Program-made: the position numbers and the translations under genes
In this document: positions 7,875 through 17,044 of the stretch, piece by piece
How positions within the stretch are numbered: the stretch's first letter is position 1
Layout of the letters: each line of letters opens with the position of its first letter
Assembly: GCA_965276785.1 (NCBI GenBank)
Contig: OZ255629.1
Location: 2,108,001 to 2,172,000, forward strand
Reading direction: 5' to 3'
DNA: 64,000 nucleotides
Source of the DNA: LMUY01 sp965276785
Lineage (GTDB): Bacteria > Pseudomonadota > Alphaproteobacteria > Acetobacterales > Acetobacteraceae
The notes under the pieces: model-generated
The model's input: only the letters and a program-made list of their open reading frames with translations
The model's database searches: none
What the model was told of the DNA's origin: nothing

Positions 7875-8609
7875 ATGACCTTCCGTTACGACGTCTTCCT
7901 GCACGAACTGTTCGGCTTCAACTTCGCCGAAGCTGCTTTCGTGACGCTCTGGGTCAGCGTCGCCTCCTTGCTGCTCGGCATGGCGGGCGGGCTGCTGCTG
8001 GCTCTGATGCAGCAGGCGCGAATACGGCCGCTGCGTTGGCTGGCCTGGCTCTATCTCTGGCTGTTCCGCGGCACCCCCGTGCTGCTGCAGATTATTTTCG
8101 CTTTCAACGTGCTGCCGAGTTTCGGGCTGATCTTGTCGGGCCCGGCCTGCGGCGTCCTGGCCTTGGGGCTGCATGAGGCAGCCTACATGGCGGAGATCAT
8201 GCGCGGCGGCCTTGGCGGCGTCGGCCCGGGGCAGCGCGACGCGTCACGGGCATTGGGCATGTCGGAGCGCCAAGTGATCCGCTTGGTGGTGCTGCCGCAG
8301 GCCTTGCGGCTGGTGGTGCCGCCGGTCGGCAACCAATTCATCGGCATGCTCAAGCTGTCCTCGCTGGTCAGCGTCATCGGCATACGCGAGCTGTTGCTGG
8401 CGGCCGAACAGTCGGCTTCGGGCACGTTCCGTTACCTTGAGGCGCTCTCCGCGGCCGCCGTCTACTACCTGGCGTTCACGACGGTGCTGATGGCGGCGCA
8501 GCACTTGCTTGAGCGGCGTCTCAGGCCGCAAACGCGCGGCGCCGCTGCTCAGGCGGCTCAGCAGGATAGGAGCCAGGCGCTTCCTCATGTCCGCACCCTA
8601 TCCGCGTGA
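7875..8609 (+). CDS. ABC permease, polar amino-acid type (HisM/GlnP-like)
   Basis: This 244-residue inner-membrane subunit has about five hydrophobic segments. The ATPase-docking EAA loop is present (EAAYMAEIMRGGLGGVGPGQ, with ALGMS after it). It should form a pore for the substrate bound by the protein at 7038-7847. It sits 27 bp downstream in the same operon. No cognate ATP-binding gene is adjacent, so it must borrow one or have lost it. Confidence 0.88.
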   Translation: MTFRYDVFLHELFGFNFAEAAFVTLWVSVASLLLGMAGGLLLALMQQARIRPLRWLAWLYLWLFRGTPVLLQIIFAFNVLPSFGLILSGPACGVLALGLHEAAYMAEIMRGGLGGVGPGQRDASRALGMSERQVIRLVVLPQALRLVVPPVGNQFIGMLKLSSLVSVIGIRELLLAAEQSASGTFRYLEALSAAAVYYLAFTTVLMAAQHLLERRLRPQTRGAAAQAAQQDRSQALPHVRTLSA

Positions 8610-8696
8610 TCGGTTCATTCCCGGCTTAGGCAGGCCGACACGGCCCGTGGCATAGCGCATGCATCCCTTCAGCACGAAGCCGTAGGAGCATCCACC

Positions 8697-9734
8697 ATGT
8701 TCGACAGCCTCCCCTGGACCGCCGCCCGCCCGCCCGCGCTCAGCCGGCGCAACATGATGCGCGGCGGCCTCGGTGCCATCACCCTGATGGGCTGCGGCGG
8801 TGGCGCCCGAGCCGCCGAGAGCCATATCCGCTCCACCTTCGGCTCCGGCTTCTGCAACCTCAATTTCTATCTCACCAACGCCTTGCAGACCGCCAAGGAC
8901 GATGGGCTGATCCTGGACTTCATCCCCTCCCCCACCTTCGCCGAGCAGGTGACGTTCCTGGGCGCCGGGCAGGTGGATGCCGGCCTGATGCCCTACACCA
9001 GCTTCGTGGCGCTGTATGACGCAGGCGCGCCGGTGAAGGTGGTGGCGGGTGGCGGCATCGAAGGCTGCGTGCTGGTGGCGCAACCCGGCCTGGACCGCCC
9101 TGACAAGCTGAAAGGCAAGACGCTCGGCACCTTCCAGCTCGATACGCTCGAAGTGCTGCCATACGACTGGTTCAAGCGCCACAACGTCTCGTTCAAGGAC
9201 ATCACCGTCCGCTACATGGGCAACACGCCCGAGGCGGTGGAGGCGTTCCGCGCTGGCGCGCTCGACATGATCTGCACCATCGAACCCTATGGCACGGCGC
9301 TGCTGAATGACGTGAAGGGCGCGGTGAAGCTGTCGGACGGGCTCGACATCTACGGACCCGGCTATACCGACTGCGTATTGGCGGTGCGCTCCGACCTGAT
9401 CGCGCAGAACCCGGCCGGGCTCAAGGCGCTGATCAAGGGCATGATGAAGGCGCAAGTGATGTCGGAGATGCAGCCGCAGCACGTGCTCGATATCCTGGTC
9501 GGCCCCTACTACAAAACCAGCATGGAGAACGCGCGGATCGCCAAAGCCAAGCAGCCATCGGTGGTGGATGCCCGCAACCAGACCCAATTCATCCTTGATC
9601 GTGTCAATACGATCATGGAGATGGGCTACATCAAAAAGAAGCCCGGCCGCGACTCGATCGATTGGACGCTGCTGGAACAGGTGATCGCCGAGAACCCCGA
9701 GCTCTACGGCCAATTGAAGCTGAAATCGGCCTGA
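8697..9734 (+). CDS. ABC substrate-binding protein, NMT1/SsuA-like
   Basis: This 345-residue protein has a Tat-like signal (SRRNMMRGGLGAITL, with a G/A-rich hydrophobic core ending near ARA-A). The body is an SsuA/NMT1-like periplasmic binding fold, with FLGAGQVDAGLMPYTSF and a GKTLGTFQLDT block typical of the sulfonate/nitrate/thiazole-precursor group. It heads a binding protein-permease-ATPase-amidohydrolase operon, so the ligand is probably a small N-heterocycle or related amide that the downstream amidohydrolase attacks. The exact ligand cannot be read. Confidence 0.86.
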   Translation: MFDSLPWTAARPPALSRRNMMRGGLGAITLMGCGGGARAAESHIRSTFGSGFCNLNFYLTNALQTAKDDGLILDFIPSPTFAEQVTFLGAGQVDAGLMPYTSFVALYDAGAPVKVVAGGGIEGCVLVAQPGLDRPDKLKGKTLGTFQLDTLEVLPYDWFKRHNVSFKDITVRYMGNTPEAVEAFRAGALDMICTIEPYGTALLNDVKGAVKLSDGLDIYGPGYTDCVLAVRSDLIAQNPAGLKALIKGMMKAQVMSEMQPQHVLDILVGPYYKTSMENARIAKAKQPSVVDARNQTQFILDRVNTIMEMGYIKKKPGRDSIDWTLLEQVIAENPELYGQLKLKSA

Positions 9735-9736
9735 CC

Positions 9737-10630
9737 ATGTCGGCCGTCCTCGGCGCGCGACGCGCGGAGCGGCTGCGGCCGCCGCCGCTGCCCGGCTGGC
9801 TGGCGCGCGTGCTATGGGCGCTGCTGAGTGTGGCGCTCTTCTGCAGCATCTGGGAGGTCTGCTGGCTGCTCGGCTGGGCCGACCCGCGCTTGCTGCCGCC
9901 GCCGCACGTCTTCCTCGGCGGCATTGCGGGCCAGGCCAAATACTTCAACACGGTCAGCCGCTGGCAAGTCGGCGTCGGCATGGATAGCGGCCCCAGCCCC
10001 GCAATGGCGGTGGTCTACACCGCCGCCGCCACCATCGGCCGGGTGATCGCCGGGCTGGTGATCGCCACCGTACTGTCGATCACGGTGGGCGTCTCTATCC
10101 GCTACCTGCGCCTGCTGGAGCGGCTAGTGCTGCCGACCGTCACGCTGCTCGCGCCGGTCTCCCCGATCGCCTGGCTGCCGGTGGCGATCTTCCTGTTCGG
10201 CATCGGCAACCGCCCGGCGATCTTCATGGTGGTGGTCGCGCTGCTGTTCCACATGACGCTATCCACTATCGCACAAATCGACGGCGTCAACCGCAACCTC
10301 ATCAACGTCGCGCGCACCATGGGCGCCAGCAAGCGGCAGATCTACGCCCGCGTCATCATCCCAGCCATCCTGCCGGGGCTGCTGATCGTGCTGAGGATGA
10401 ACCTATTCGCCGCCTGGATGGTGGTGCTGATCGCGGAAAGCACCGGCGTCGGCTACGGGCTGGGCCAGGTCATCATGCTGGCGCGCAACACCTTCAACCC
10501 TTCGCTGGTGTTCTTCACCATCGCGCTGATCGGCGTGCTCGGCTTCCTGTTCGACTACGGCTTGCGCCTGTTGCAGGCCCGCATCCTCTACTGGGTGCCG
10601 CAAGGAGCGGAGGCGCTGCGTGGCATCTAG
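9737..10630 (+). CDS. ABC permease, SsuC/nitrate type
   Basis: This 297-residue inner-membrane protein carries the docking loop typical of SsuC/TauC permeases (NVARTMGASKRQIYARVIIP) and several hydrophobic segments. ATG 9737 lies 2 nt after the binding-protein stop, so the two are probably translationally linked; upstream in-frame starts lie inside the previous gene. The stretch between the first and second membrane segments (about residues 60-95) is long for the family. It overlaps the ATPase gene by 11 nt. Confidence 0.87.
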   Translation: MSAVLGARRAERLRPPPLPGWLARVLWALLSVALFCSIWEVCWLLGWADPRLLPPPHVFLGGIAGQAKYFNTVSRWQVGVGMDSGPSPAMAVVYTAAATIGRVIAGLVIATVLSITVGVSIRYLRLLERLVLPTVTLLAPVSPIAWLPVAIFLFGIGNRPAIFMVVVALLFHMTLSTIAQIDGVNRNLINVARTMGASKRQIYARVIIPAILPGLLIVLRMNLFAAWMVVLIAESTGVGYGLGQVIMLARNTFNPSLVFFTIALIGVLGFLFDYGLRLLQARILYWVPQGAEALRGI

Positions 10631-11417
10631 CGATGCCGTCACCTGCCGTGCCGTTAGCAAGACCTGGTCCCCCGGCACCCCGCGCGCGCATGAGGCGTTG
10701 CGCGGCGTGGAGCTGGACGTCGCCCCCGGCGAATTCGTCGTCCTGCTCGGCCCCTCCGGCTGCGGCAAGAGCACGCTGCTGTATATGATCGCCGGGCTGG
10801 AGCAGACCACGGCCGGCGCCCTGGCCTCGTTTGGCCGCGCCGTGGACCGCCCCTCGCCCGACCGCAGCCTGATCTTCCAGGAAACCTCGCTGTTTCCCTG
10901 GCTGACAGTGGGGCAGAACGTCAGCTTCGGCCTCTCCATCCGCGGCGACCCGGCCCCCTCGCAGCGTGCCGCAGCGCGGGATGCGCTCACCCGCGTGGGC
11001 CTCGCGCAAGCCATCGACAAGCGGCCGGACGAGCTCTCGGGCGGCATGCGCCAGCGCGTGGCGGTGGCGCGGGCGCTCGCCATGCGCCCCAAGGTGCTGC
11101 TGATGGACGAGCCGTTCGCCGCTCTGGACGTGCAGACCCGGGCCAAGATGCAGGACTTCCTGCTCGACGTCTGGCGCGACTCCGGCGCCTCCGTGCTGTT
11201 CGTCACCCACCACATCGACGAGGCCGTGGCCCTGGCCGACCGCGTGGCGGTGTTCACCTCGCGCCCAGGGCGGATCAAGCGCGTGGTCACGATCGACCAG
11301 CCCCGCCCGCGCGACCCGTTCAGCCCGGCGGCTGAGGCATTGCGGCGCGAGCTGACCGGCTTGCTGCGCGACGAGGTGGACCGCGCCTTCGCCGAGCAGG
11401 AAGCCTTATCCGCCTAG
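10620..11417 (+). CDS. ABC transporter ATP-binding protein, SsuB/TauB type
   Basis: This 265-residue cytoplasmic ATPase drives the adjacent permease. It has Walker A GPSGCGKST (44-52), Q-loop Q87, signature LSGGM (139-143), Walker B VLLMDEP (159-165) and a D-loop ALD. The GTG start overlaps the permease end by 11 nt, a sign of coupling. The signature and the LIFQETSLFPWLTV segment place it in the nitrate/sulfonate/taurine group. Confidence 0.92.
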   Translation: MASSDAVTCRAVSKTWSPGTPRAHEALRGVELDVAPGEFVVLLGPSGCGKSTLLYMIAGLEQTTAGALASFGRAVDRPSPDRSLIFQETSLFPWLTVGQNVSFGLSIRGDPAPSQRAAARDALTRVGLAQAIDKRPDELSGGMRQRVAVARALAMRPKVLLMDEPFAALDVQTRAKMQDFLLDVWRDSGASVLFVTHHIDEAVALADRVAVFTSRPGRIKRVVTIDQPRPRDPFSPAAEALRRELTGLLRDEVDRAFAEQEALSA

Positions 11418-11432
11418 CCCAAGGACACTCCT

Positions 11433-12956
11433 ATGCCGGCCACACTCATCCGCAGCCATGCCGCCATCGCCTCCGCCACCGAGATCATCCCCGGCGGCGC
11501 CGTGTTGCAGGAGGATGGCATCATTGCCGCGGTCGGCAGCTTCGACGATCTGCAGCGCCGCTATCCCAACACGCCCGTGCTGGGAACGGGGCGCGACATC
11601 CTCATCCCGGCCTTCGTCAACGGCCACCATCACGTGGGCCTCACCCCCGTCCAGCTTGGCTCGCCCGACATGCCGCTCGAGCTGTGGTTCGTCACCCGCA
11701 TGATCGCGCGCAATGTGAACCCCTATCTCGACACGCTGTATTCCGCCTTCGAGATGGTCGGCTCCGGCATCACCACCGTGCAGCACATCCACGGCTGGCT
11801 GCCGGGCCCGCTGGCCGAGGTGGCGGCAAACTCCAACCAGGTGATCCGCGCCTACCAGGACATCGGCATGCGCGTGTCCTATTGCTATGCCGTGCGCGAC
11901 CAGAACCGCCTGGTCTACCAGGACGACACAGCCTTCGTCGCCTCCCTGCCGCCGGAGTTGCGCGGCCCGATGCAGGCTTGGTTCGACCGCTTCCAAATGA
12001 CGCTGGACGACTGCATGGACCTGTTCGGCAGCCTGCACTCCGCCCATGAAGGCAAGCCGCGCGTGCGCATCCAGCTCGCCCCGGCCAATCTGCATTGGTG
12101 CTCCGACGCCGCTTTGACCCGGCTGGCGGACGCCTCCGAGCGCTACGACGTGCCGATGCACATGCACCTGGTGGAGACCGCCTACCAGAAGGCCTATGCC
12201 GAGAAGCGCGGCAGCGGCACGGCGGTGGACTATCTCGACCGCTTCGGCCTGATGAACCCGCGCATGACGCTGGGCCACGGCGTATGGCTGAACGAACGCG
12301 ACATCGAGCGCGTGGCGCAGACCGGCACCTGCATTTGCCACAACTGCTCGTCCAATTTCCGCCTGCGCTCCGGCGTGGCCCCGCTGAACCGCTTTGCCGC
12401 CGCGGGCGTCAACGTGGCCATCGGGCTGGACGAGGCCGGCATCAACGACGACCGCGACATGCTGCAGGAGATGCGCCTGGTGCTACGCGCCCACCGCGTC
12501 CCCGGCATGGACGACGACGTGCCGACCGCGTCCCAGGTGTTCGCCATGGCCACCACCGGGGGCGCCCGCACCACCGCCTTCGGCGACCAGCTCGGCACCC
12601 TGGCCGTGGGCAGAGCCGCCGACCTGGTGCTGCTGGATTGGCAGCAGATCAGCTACCCGTACCTGGACGAGGCGATGCCGCTGCTGGACGCCGTGGTGCA
12701 GCGGGCCAAGAGCGGCGGGGTGCGCCTGGTGATGTGCGCCGGGGAGGTGATCTACCAGGAGGGCCGTTTCACCAAGGTGGACCAGGCCGGCGCGCTCAAG
12801 GCGCTGCATGACGACCTTGCGCATGCCCTCTCCGACGACGAGGTGCAGCGCCGCCGGCTGTCGCACGCGCTGCTGCCGCACGTGCAGCGCTTCTACCGAG
12901 ATTACATTAACCCGGCGTCGCACCAGCCGTTCTACCGGCCGAGCTCCCGGGTGTGA
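11433..12956 (+). CDS. Amidohydrolase, Atz/Trz (cytosine-deaminase-like) family
   Basis: This 507-residue metal-dependent hydrolase acts on C-N bonds of heterocycles or exocyclic amines. The metal sites are visible: the HxH of NGHHHVGL (H65, H67), His in HMHLVE, His in TLGHGVWLNE and Asp in GLDEAGIND. The NC-SNFRLRSG block and the C-terminal LAVGRAADLVLLD beta segment are typical of AtzB/TrzN and related deaminases. It starts 15 bp after the ABC ATPase, so the transporter probably delivers its substrate. Candidates are deaminated or dechlorinated triazine-like rings, pterins or oxidised purines; the substrate is inferred, not shown. Confidence 0.9.
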   Translation: MPATLIRSHAAIASATEIIPGGAVLQEDGIIAAVGSFDDLQRRYPNTPVLGTGRDILIPAFVNGHHHVGLTPVQLGSPDMPLELWFVTRMIARNVNPYLDTLYSAFEMVGSGITTVQHIHGWLPGPLAEVAANSNQVIRAYQDIGMRVSYCYAVRDQNRLVYQDDTAFVASLPPELRGPMQAWFDRFQMTLDDCMDLFGSLHSAHEGKPRVRIQLAPANLHWCSDAALTRLADASERYDVPMHMHLVETAYQKAYAEKRGSGTAVDYLDRFGLMNPRMTLGHGVWLNERDIERVAQTGTCICHNCSSNFRLRSGVAPLNRFAAAGVNVAIGLDEAGINDDRDMLQEMRLVLRAHRVPGMDDDVPTASQVFAMATTGGARTTAFGDQLGTLAVGRAADLVLLDWQQISYPYLDEAMPLLDAVVQRAKSGGVRLVMCAGEVIYQEGRFTKVDQAGALKALHDDLAHALSDDEVQRRRLSHALLPHVQRFYRDYINPASHQPFYRPSSRV

Positions 12957-13008
12957 CGCCGGGCATTGGGCGGGAGCGACTATGATGAACAGCGAGACGC
13001 ACGTTTTG

Positions 13009-13102
13009 CCATCGCGAGCCGCCGCTTGGTAGCGTGGCGATCCAGGGGGCGCGCACCGTCTTGCGGCCTGGATGGCCAGGTCGCTGCGCTCCTCGCCATG
13101 AC
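13009..13102. repeat. Imperfect palindromic intergenic repeat (family B)
   Basis: A left arm (near 13010-13047, ...GCGTGGCGATCCAGG) and a right arm (13068-13102, CTGGATGGCCAGG...GCCATGAC) are imperfect reverse complements around GCGCACCGTCTTGCGG. This looks like a known style of alphaproteobacterial dispersed palindrome. It fills most of the gap between the amidohydrolase and SDR genes. Confidence 0.6.
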
Positions 13103-13128
13103 CAATCCACGATAGGGGGATACTGAGC

Positions 13129-13884
13129 ATGGACCTCGGATTGGCCGGGCGCAAAGCCCTGGTGACGGGAGGCACGAAAGGGATCGGCCGCGCCATCGCG
13201 GAGGCATTCGCGGCGGAAGGCGCGGCAGTCGCCATTTGCGCCCGCAATGCCGCCGAAGTGCAGGCGACCGTTGCGGCTTTGGGCGGGTCGCCCCATTTCG
13301 GCGCCGCAGTGGACGTGGCGGACGCGCCCGCCTTGGCCGCCTGGGTCTCGGCCGCAGCGGCGGCGCTTGGCGGCATCGACATCGTGGTCCCGAACGTCAG
13401 TGCCTTGGCGGTCGCCAGCGACGAGGCGGGCTGGCAAGCGGGCTTTCAGACCGACATCATGGGCAGTGTGCGCGTGGTCGACGCGGCGATGCCTTGGCTG
13501 CTGCAATCGGGTGCCGGCAGCATCGTCGTCATTTCCAGCGTGTCCGGGCGCGAGGTGGATTTCGCGGCCGGCCCCTACGGTGCGTTCAAGGCGGCACTGA
13601 TCCACTACGCCCAGGGGCTCGCCTTCCAACTGGCCGGCAAAGGCGTACGCGCCAACAGTGTCTCCCCAGGAAACACCTATTTTCCAGGCGGCGTATGGGA
13701 GCGGATCGAGCAGGGTAACCCCGAGTTGTTCGCCCAATCGCTGGCGCTGAACCCGACCGGCCGTATGGGCCGGCCGGAGGAGGTGGCACGCGCCGTGGTG
13801 TTCCTGGCCAGCCCGGCGGCAAGCTTCATTACGGGAACCAACCTCGTCGTGGACGGCGCGCTGACGCGCGGCGTGCAGTTCTAA
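13129..13884 (+). CDS. SDR-family oxidoreductase
   Basis: This 251-residue NAD(P)-dependent short-chain dehydrogenase/reductase is of the classical FabG-like type. It has the cofactor motif TGGTKGIG (13-20), and the catalytic set is Ser137, Tyr150 and Lys154 (YGAFK). The usual NNAG motif is replaced by PNVS at 88-91, which is uncommon and may mark a particular subfamily. It lies between the amidohydrolase and a second LLM monooxygenase, and could reduce or oxidise an intermediate in the same catabolic region. The substrate is unknown. Confidence 0.9.
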   Translation: MDLGLAGRKALVTGGTKGIGRAIAEAFAAEGAAVAICARNAAEVQATVAALGGSPHFGAAVDVADAPALAAWVSAAAAALGGIDIVVPNVSALAVASDEAGWQAGFQTDIMGSVRVVDAAMPWLLQSGAGSIVVISSVSGREVDFAAGPYGAFKAALIHYAQGLAFQLAGKGVRANSVSPGNTYFPGGVWERIEQGNPELFAQSLALNPTGRMGRPEEVARAVVFLASPAASFITGTNLVVDGALTRGVQF

Positions 13885-13916
13885 CCCGCGGCGCTGAGCG
13901 GATCGGAGAAAACGCC

Positions 13917-15221
13917 ATGCCAGGCAAACCCAGAATGAAGCTGGTCGCCTATCTCAAGACCGGCCCGACCGCGAGCCATGCCGGCGGCTGGCGCCATCCG
14001 GACGCAACCCTGCACGACATCCTTACCCCCCAGCGTTACGAGGACCTCGCCCGCACGCTGGAGGCGGCCCGGTTCGATGCTGCCTTCTTCGCCGACACCT
14101 TCGGCATTCCCGACGTGTACGGCGGCCATTTCCGCACCTATGTCGAACGCGGCGGCCAGATCAGCTACCTGGACCCGATGCTGGTATTGCCGCTGATGGC
14201 GCGCGTCACCAGCCATTTGGGCCTCGCCGCCACGCTCTCCACCACCTTGCATCCCCCCTACCTGCTCGCCCGCATGCTGGCCACGTTCGACATCCTGAGC
14301 GCCGGCCGGGCGGCGTGGAACGTCGTCACCTCGGCGACCGAAGTGGAGGCGCGCAACTTCGGCCTCGACCGATTGCCGCCCAAGCAGCAGCGCTACGACC
14401 AGGCCGACGAGGTGCTCGAAGCGTGCGACGCGCTGTGGCACGGCTGGGACGCGGATGCGCTGGTGCTGGACAAGGCGCGCGGCCAATTCGCCGACGCCGA
14501 CAAGATCCGCTACGCCGACTATGCCGGCCAGTGGGTGCGAACCCGCGGCCCGCTGGCCATGCCGCGCAGCCCGCAGGTGCGCCCGGTTTTGCTGCAGGCC
14601 GGCGCCTCGCCGCGCGGCCGCGAGTTCGCCGCGCGCTGGGCCGAGCTGATCTTCGCCACCAGCGGCGATACCGCCGACAGCATTGCCTTCACCGCCGATA
14701 TCCGCGCCCGCATGGCCGCCCTGGGCCGGCCGCCAGAGCAATGCGCGGTGCTGAACTCGCTCGGGGTCGTGTTGGGCGAGACCGAGGCCATCGCGCGCCA
14801 AAGGGCCGACGAACTCGACGCGCTGGCCGACCCAAGCTTGGTTCTGGCGCACAACTCCACCATGGTCGGGGCGGACCTGGGCAAGCACTTTACGGCCGAC
14901 GCAGTCGCGGCCGCGCAGGGCAGCCAAGGCATCAGCGGCATTGACCAGCAGCTCCAGCGGCGTGCTGCCGAGCAGGGCATCAGCTACGCCGACGCCGTTC
15001 GCCAGCCCCGCAGCATGGCGGTCGGCACACCCGGCTCCATCGCCGACCGCATGCAGGAGCTGTGGGAGGCTGGCGGTTGCGACGGGTTCGTCGTGTGGCC
15101 GACGGTATCGCCGACCATGTTCGAGGAGTTCGGCCGCCTTGTGGTGCCGGAACTGCAGCGGCGCGGGCTGGTGCAGCGCGAGTATGCGCCGGGCACGCTG
15201 CGCGAGAAGTTGCGGGCGTAA
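13917..15221 (+). CDS. LLM-class flavin-dependent monooxygenase (second copy)
   Basis: This 434-residue enzyme is of the same NtaA/SnaA/DszA branch as the protein at 5688-7022. Seen are FFADTFGIPDVYGGHF, the SAGRAAWNVVTSATE block, a typical long insertion after LPPKQQRYDQADEV, and FVVWPTVSPTMFEEF near the end. It would use FMNH2 and oxygen on a small N- or S-containing substrate. It follows the SDR gene by 32 bp. ATG 13935 is an alternative start. It lies directly upstream of the peptide-type ABC operon, whose cargo might be its substrate or precursor. Confidence 0.88.
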   Translation: MPGKPRMKLVAYLKTGPTASHAGGWRHPDATLHDILTPQRYEDLARTLEAARFDAAFFADTFGIPDVYGGHFRTYVERGGQISYLDPMLVLPLMARVTSHLGLAATLSTTLHPPYLLARMLATFDILSAGRAAWNVVTSATEVEARNFGLDRLPPKQQRYDQADEVLEACDALWHGWDADALVLDKARGQFADADKIRYADYAGQWVRTRGPLAMPRSPQVRPVLLQAGASPRGREFAARWAELIFATSGDTADSIAFTADIRARMAALGRPPEQCAVLNSLGVVLGETEAIARQRADELDALADPSLVLAHNSTMVGADLGKHFTADAVAAAQGSQGISGIDQQLQRRAAEQGISYADAVRQPRSMAVGTPGSIADRMQELWEAGGCDGFVVWPTVSPTMFEEFGRLVVPELQRRGLVQREYAPGTLREKLRA

Positions 15222-15336
15222 GCGGATCGCGCCGAGGCGTGGCGGACATTGCGAGCCGCCCCGCGATGACAAGCCAGGAGTTGCGCGGATTGGCACAAGA
15301 CGTTTGACAAAGAACTGCCTAAGAAACCGGCGCAAT

Positions 15337-15366
15337 TTGCTTAATGTAGTTGCATTGCATTATGAT
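15337..15366 (+). promoter_or_regulatory. Probable promoter of the peptide-type ABC operon
   Basis: TTGCTT (15337-15342) and TATGAT (15361-15366), 18 bp apart, lie in an AT-rich island 85 bp before the binding-protein start. A perfect TTGACA at 15304-15309 is also present but has no matching -10. Confidence 0.4.
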
Positions 15367-15450
15367 TAATTCCCGACTTGCCTAAACATTGGTCTCGCGC
15401 CATGGTGGCAGTGCTGCGATGGTGATTGGCGCGCCCGTCCGGAGACACCG

Positions 15451-17034
15451 ATGCCCCGTATTTACTCTCTGTTCGCCTTGGCCATGCTCACCGCCGGGTC
15501 GCTTCTCGCGCGACCTGTCAGTGCGGAGGGCGTGCTCACCGTCGCTATGACCGCAGGCGACCTGCCGGTCACAACAGGCAACCCCGACCAGGGCTTCGAG
15601 GGCTACCGTTTCGTTGGCTACAACCTGTATGATGCCCTGATTAATTGGGACCTCTCGAAGAGCAACACGCCCTCCGACATCAAACCCGGCCTCGCAACCG
15701 AGTGGCATGTCGATCCGAACAACCACAAGCGCTGGATTTTCACGCTGCGCCAGGGCGTGAAGTGGCACGACGGCTGCCCCTTCACCGCCGACGACGTGGT
15801 GTGGAACTTCGGCCGCATTTCGGACCCGAAGGCGCCGCAGTTCTACACCCAGCAGTTCGCTCTCGCCCGCGCCTACATGACCAACTTCGACAGCATCGAG
15901 AAGGTCGACGACCACACCGTCGCCATCACCACCAAATTCGTCGAATCGCTGTTCCCCTACGACATGTCCTACGTGCTGATGATCAGCCGCTGCCGCGCCG
16001 AGGCGCTGCACGACAATTGGGACGCCTATGCCGCGCAGCCCTCCGGCACCGGCCCGTACCGTTTCGCCAGCATGACGGCGCACGAACGAATGGAGTTGGT
16101 GCCCAACAAGGACTATTGGGACCGCGCTCGCGTGCCGAAGCAGGATAGGCTGGTGCTACTGCCGATGCCGGAAGCAGCCACTCGCACCGCCGCCTTGCTC
16201 TCCGGCCAAGTGAACTTCGTCGAGGCCCCGGCGCCGGATGCCATCCCGGTGCTGAAGCGGGCGGGCATGCAGATCATCACCAACACCTACCCGCATAACT
16301 GGCCCTACATCCTGAACTTCGTGCATGGACCGTTCACCGACCTGCGCGTACGCCAGGCCGCCAACTACGCCATCAACCGCGACGACGTGGTGGACCTGGT
16401 GGGCGGCATGGCGATCCCGGAATACGCCGAGGTCCCGCCGTCGCTGCCCTATTACGGGCATCCGGTGATCTACAAATACGACAAGGACAAAGCGCGCGCG
16501 CTGCTGAAAGCGGCCGGCTGCCTGCCCTGCAAGATCACCCTGGCGATCTCCACCTCCGGCTCCGGCCAAATGCAGTCGCTCACCATGAACGACCTGGTGA
16601 AGCAGCAACTGGAAGACGCCGGCTTCCAAGTGACGTTCGACGTGATGGATTGGAACGCACTCATCGAGGTGAGCCGCTCGGGCGTGCCGAAATACCCCAA
16701 TATCGACGGCATCAACGCATCCCGCAGCCTGATGGACCCGGTGAGCGCCATCGTCAAACCCGTCGCCACCGCCTACTGGTCGCCGGCCGGTGCCAATTGG
16801 GGCCATTTCGGCACGCCGCAAGCCGATGCGCTGGTGAAGCAGATCTTCGAGGAGTTCGACCCGGCCAAGCGCCTCGCGCTGCTCACTCAACTGCACGAAT
16901 ACGAATCCGAACAGGCGCTGATGATTTTCGTCGTGCACGACCTTAACCCGCGTGCGCTCTCCCCCAAGGTGCACGGCTTCGTGCAAGCGCAGAACTGGTT
17001 TCAGGACCTGACGCCCATCACGGTCTCGCCGTAG
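15451..17034 (+). CDS. ABC substrate-binding protein, peptide/nickel type (SBP_bac_5)
   Basis: This 527-residue periplasmic protein has a signal peptide (MPRIYSLFALAMLTAG, cut near VSA-E). The SBP_bac_5 fold is recognised by the LATEWHVDPN...WIFTLRQGVKWHDG block, DDVVWNF, and the GTGPYRF segment. It captures a peptide or another amide-like ligand for the four genes that follow. It is preceded by an AT-rich promoter region and leads a five-gene operon. Confidence 0.9.
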   Translation: MPRIYSLFALAMLTAGSLLARPVSAEGVLTVAMTAGDLPVTTGNPDQGFEGYRFVGYNLYDALINWDLSKSNTPSDIKPGLATEWHVDPNNHKRWIFTLRQGVKWHDGCPFTADDVVWNFGRISDPKAPQFYTQQFALARAYMTNFDSIEKVDDHTVAITTKFVESLFPYDMSYVLMISRCRAEALHDNWDAYAAQPSGTGPYRFASMTAHERMELVPNKDYWDRARVPKQDRLVLLPMPEAATRTAALLSGQVNFVEAPAPDAIPVLKRAGMQIITNTYPHNWPYILNFVHGPFTDLRVRQAANYAINRDDVVDLVGGMAIPEYAEVPPSLPYYGHPVIYKYDKDKARALLKAAGCLPCKITLAISTSGSGQMQSLTMNDLVKQQLEDAGFQVTFDVMDWNALIEVSRSGVPKYPNIDGINASRSLMDPVSAIVKPVATAYWSPAGANWGHFGTPQADALVKQIFEEFDPAKRLALLTQLHEYESEQALMIFVVHDLNPRALSPKVHGFVQAQNWFQDLTPITVSP

Positions 17035-17044
17035 GAACGGCCTC

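Noticed and set aside
15236..15274. Fragment resembling the right arm of the family-B repeat
   Set aside because: Only short partial similarity (ATTGCGAGCC...GCGATGAC) and no second arm; too weak to call as a repeat.
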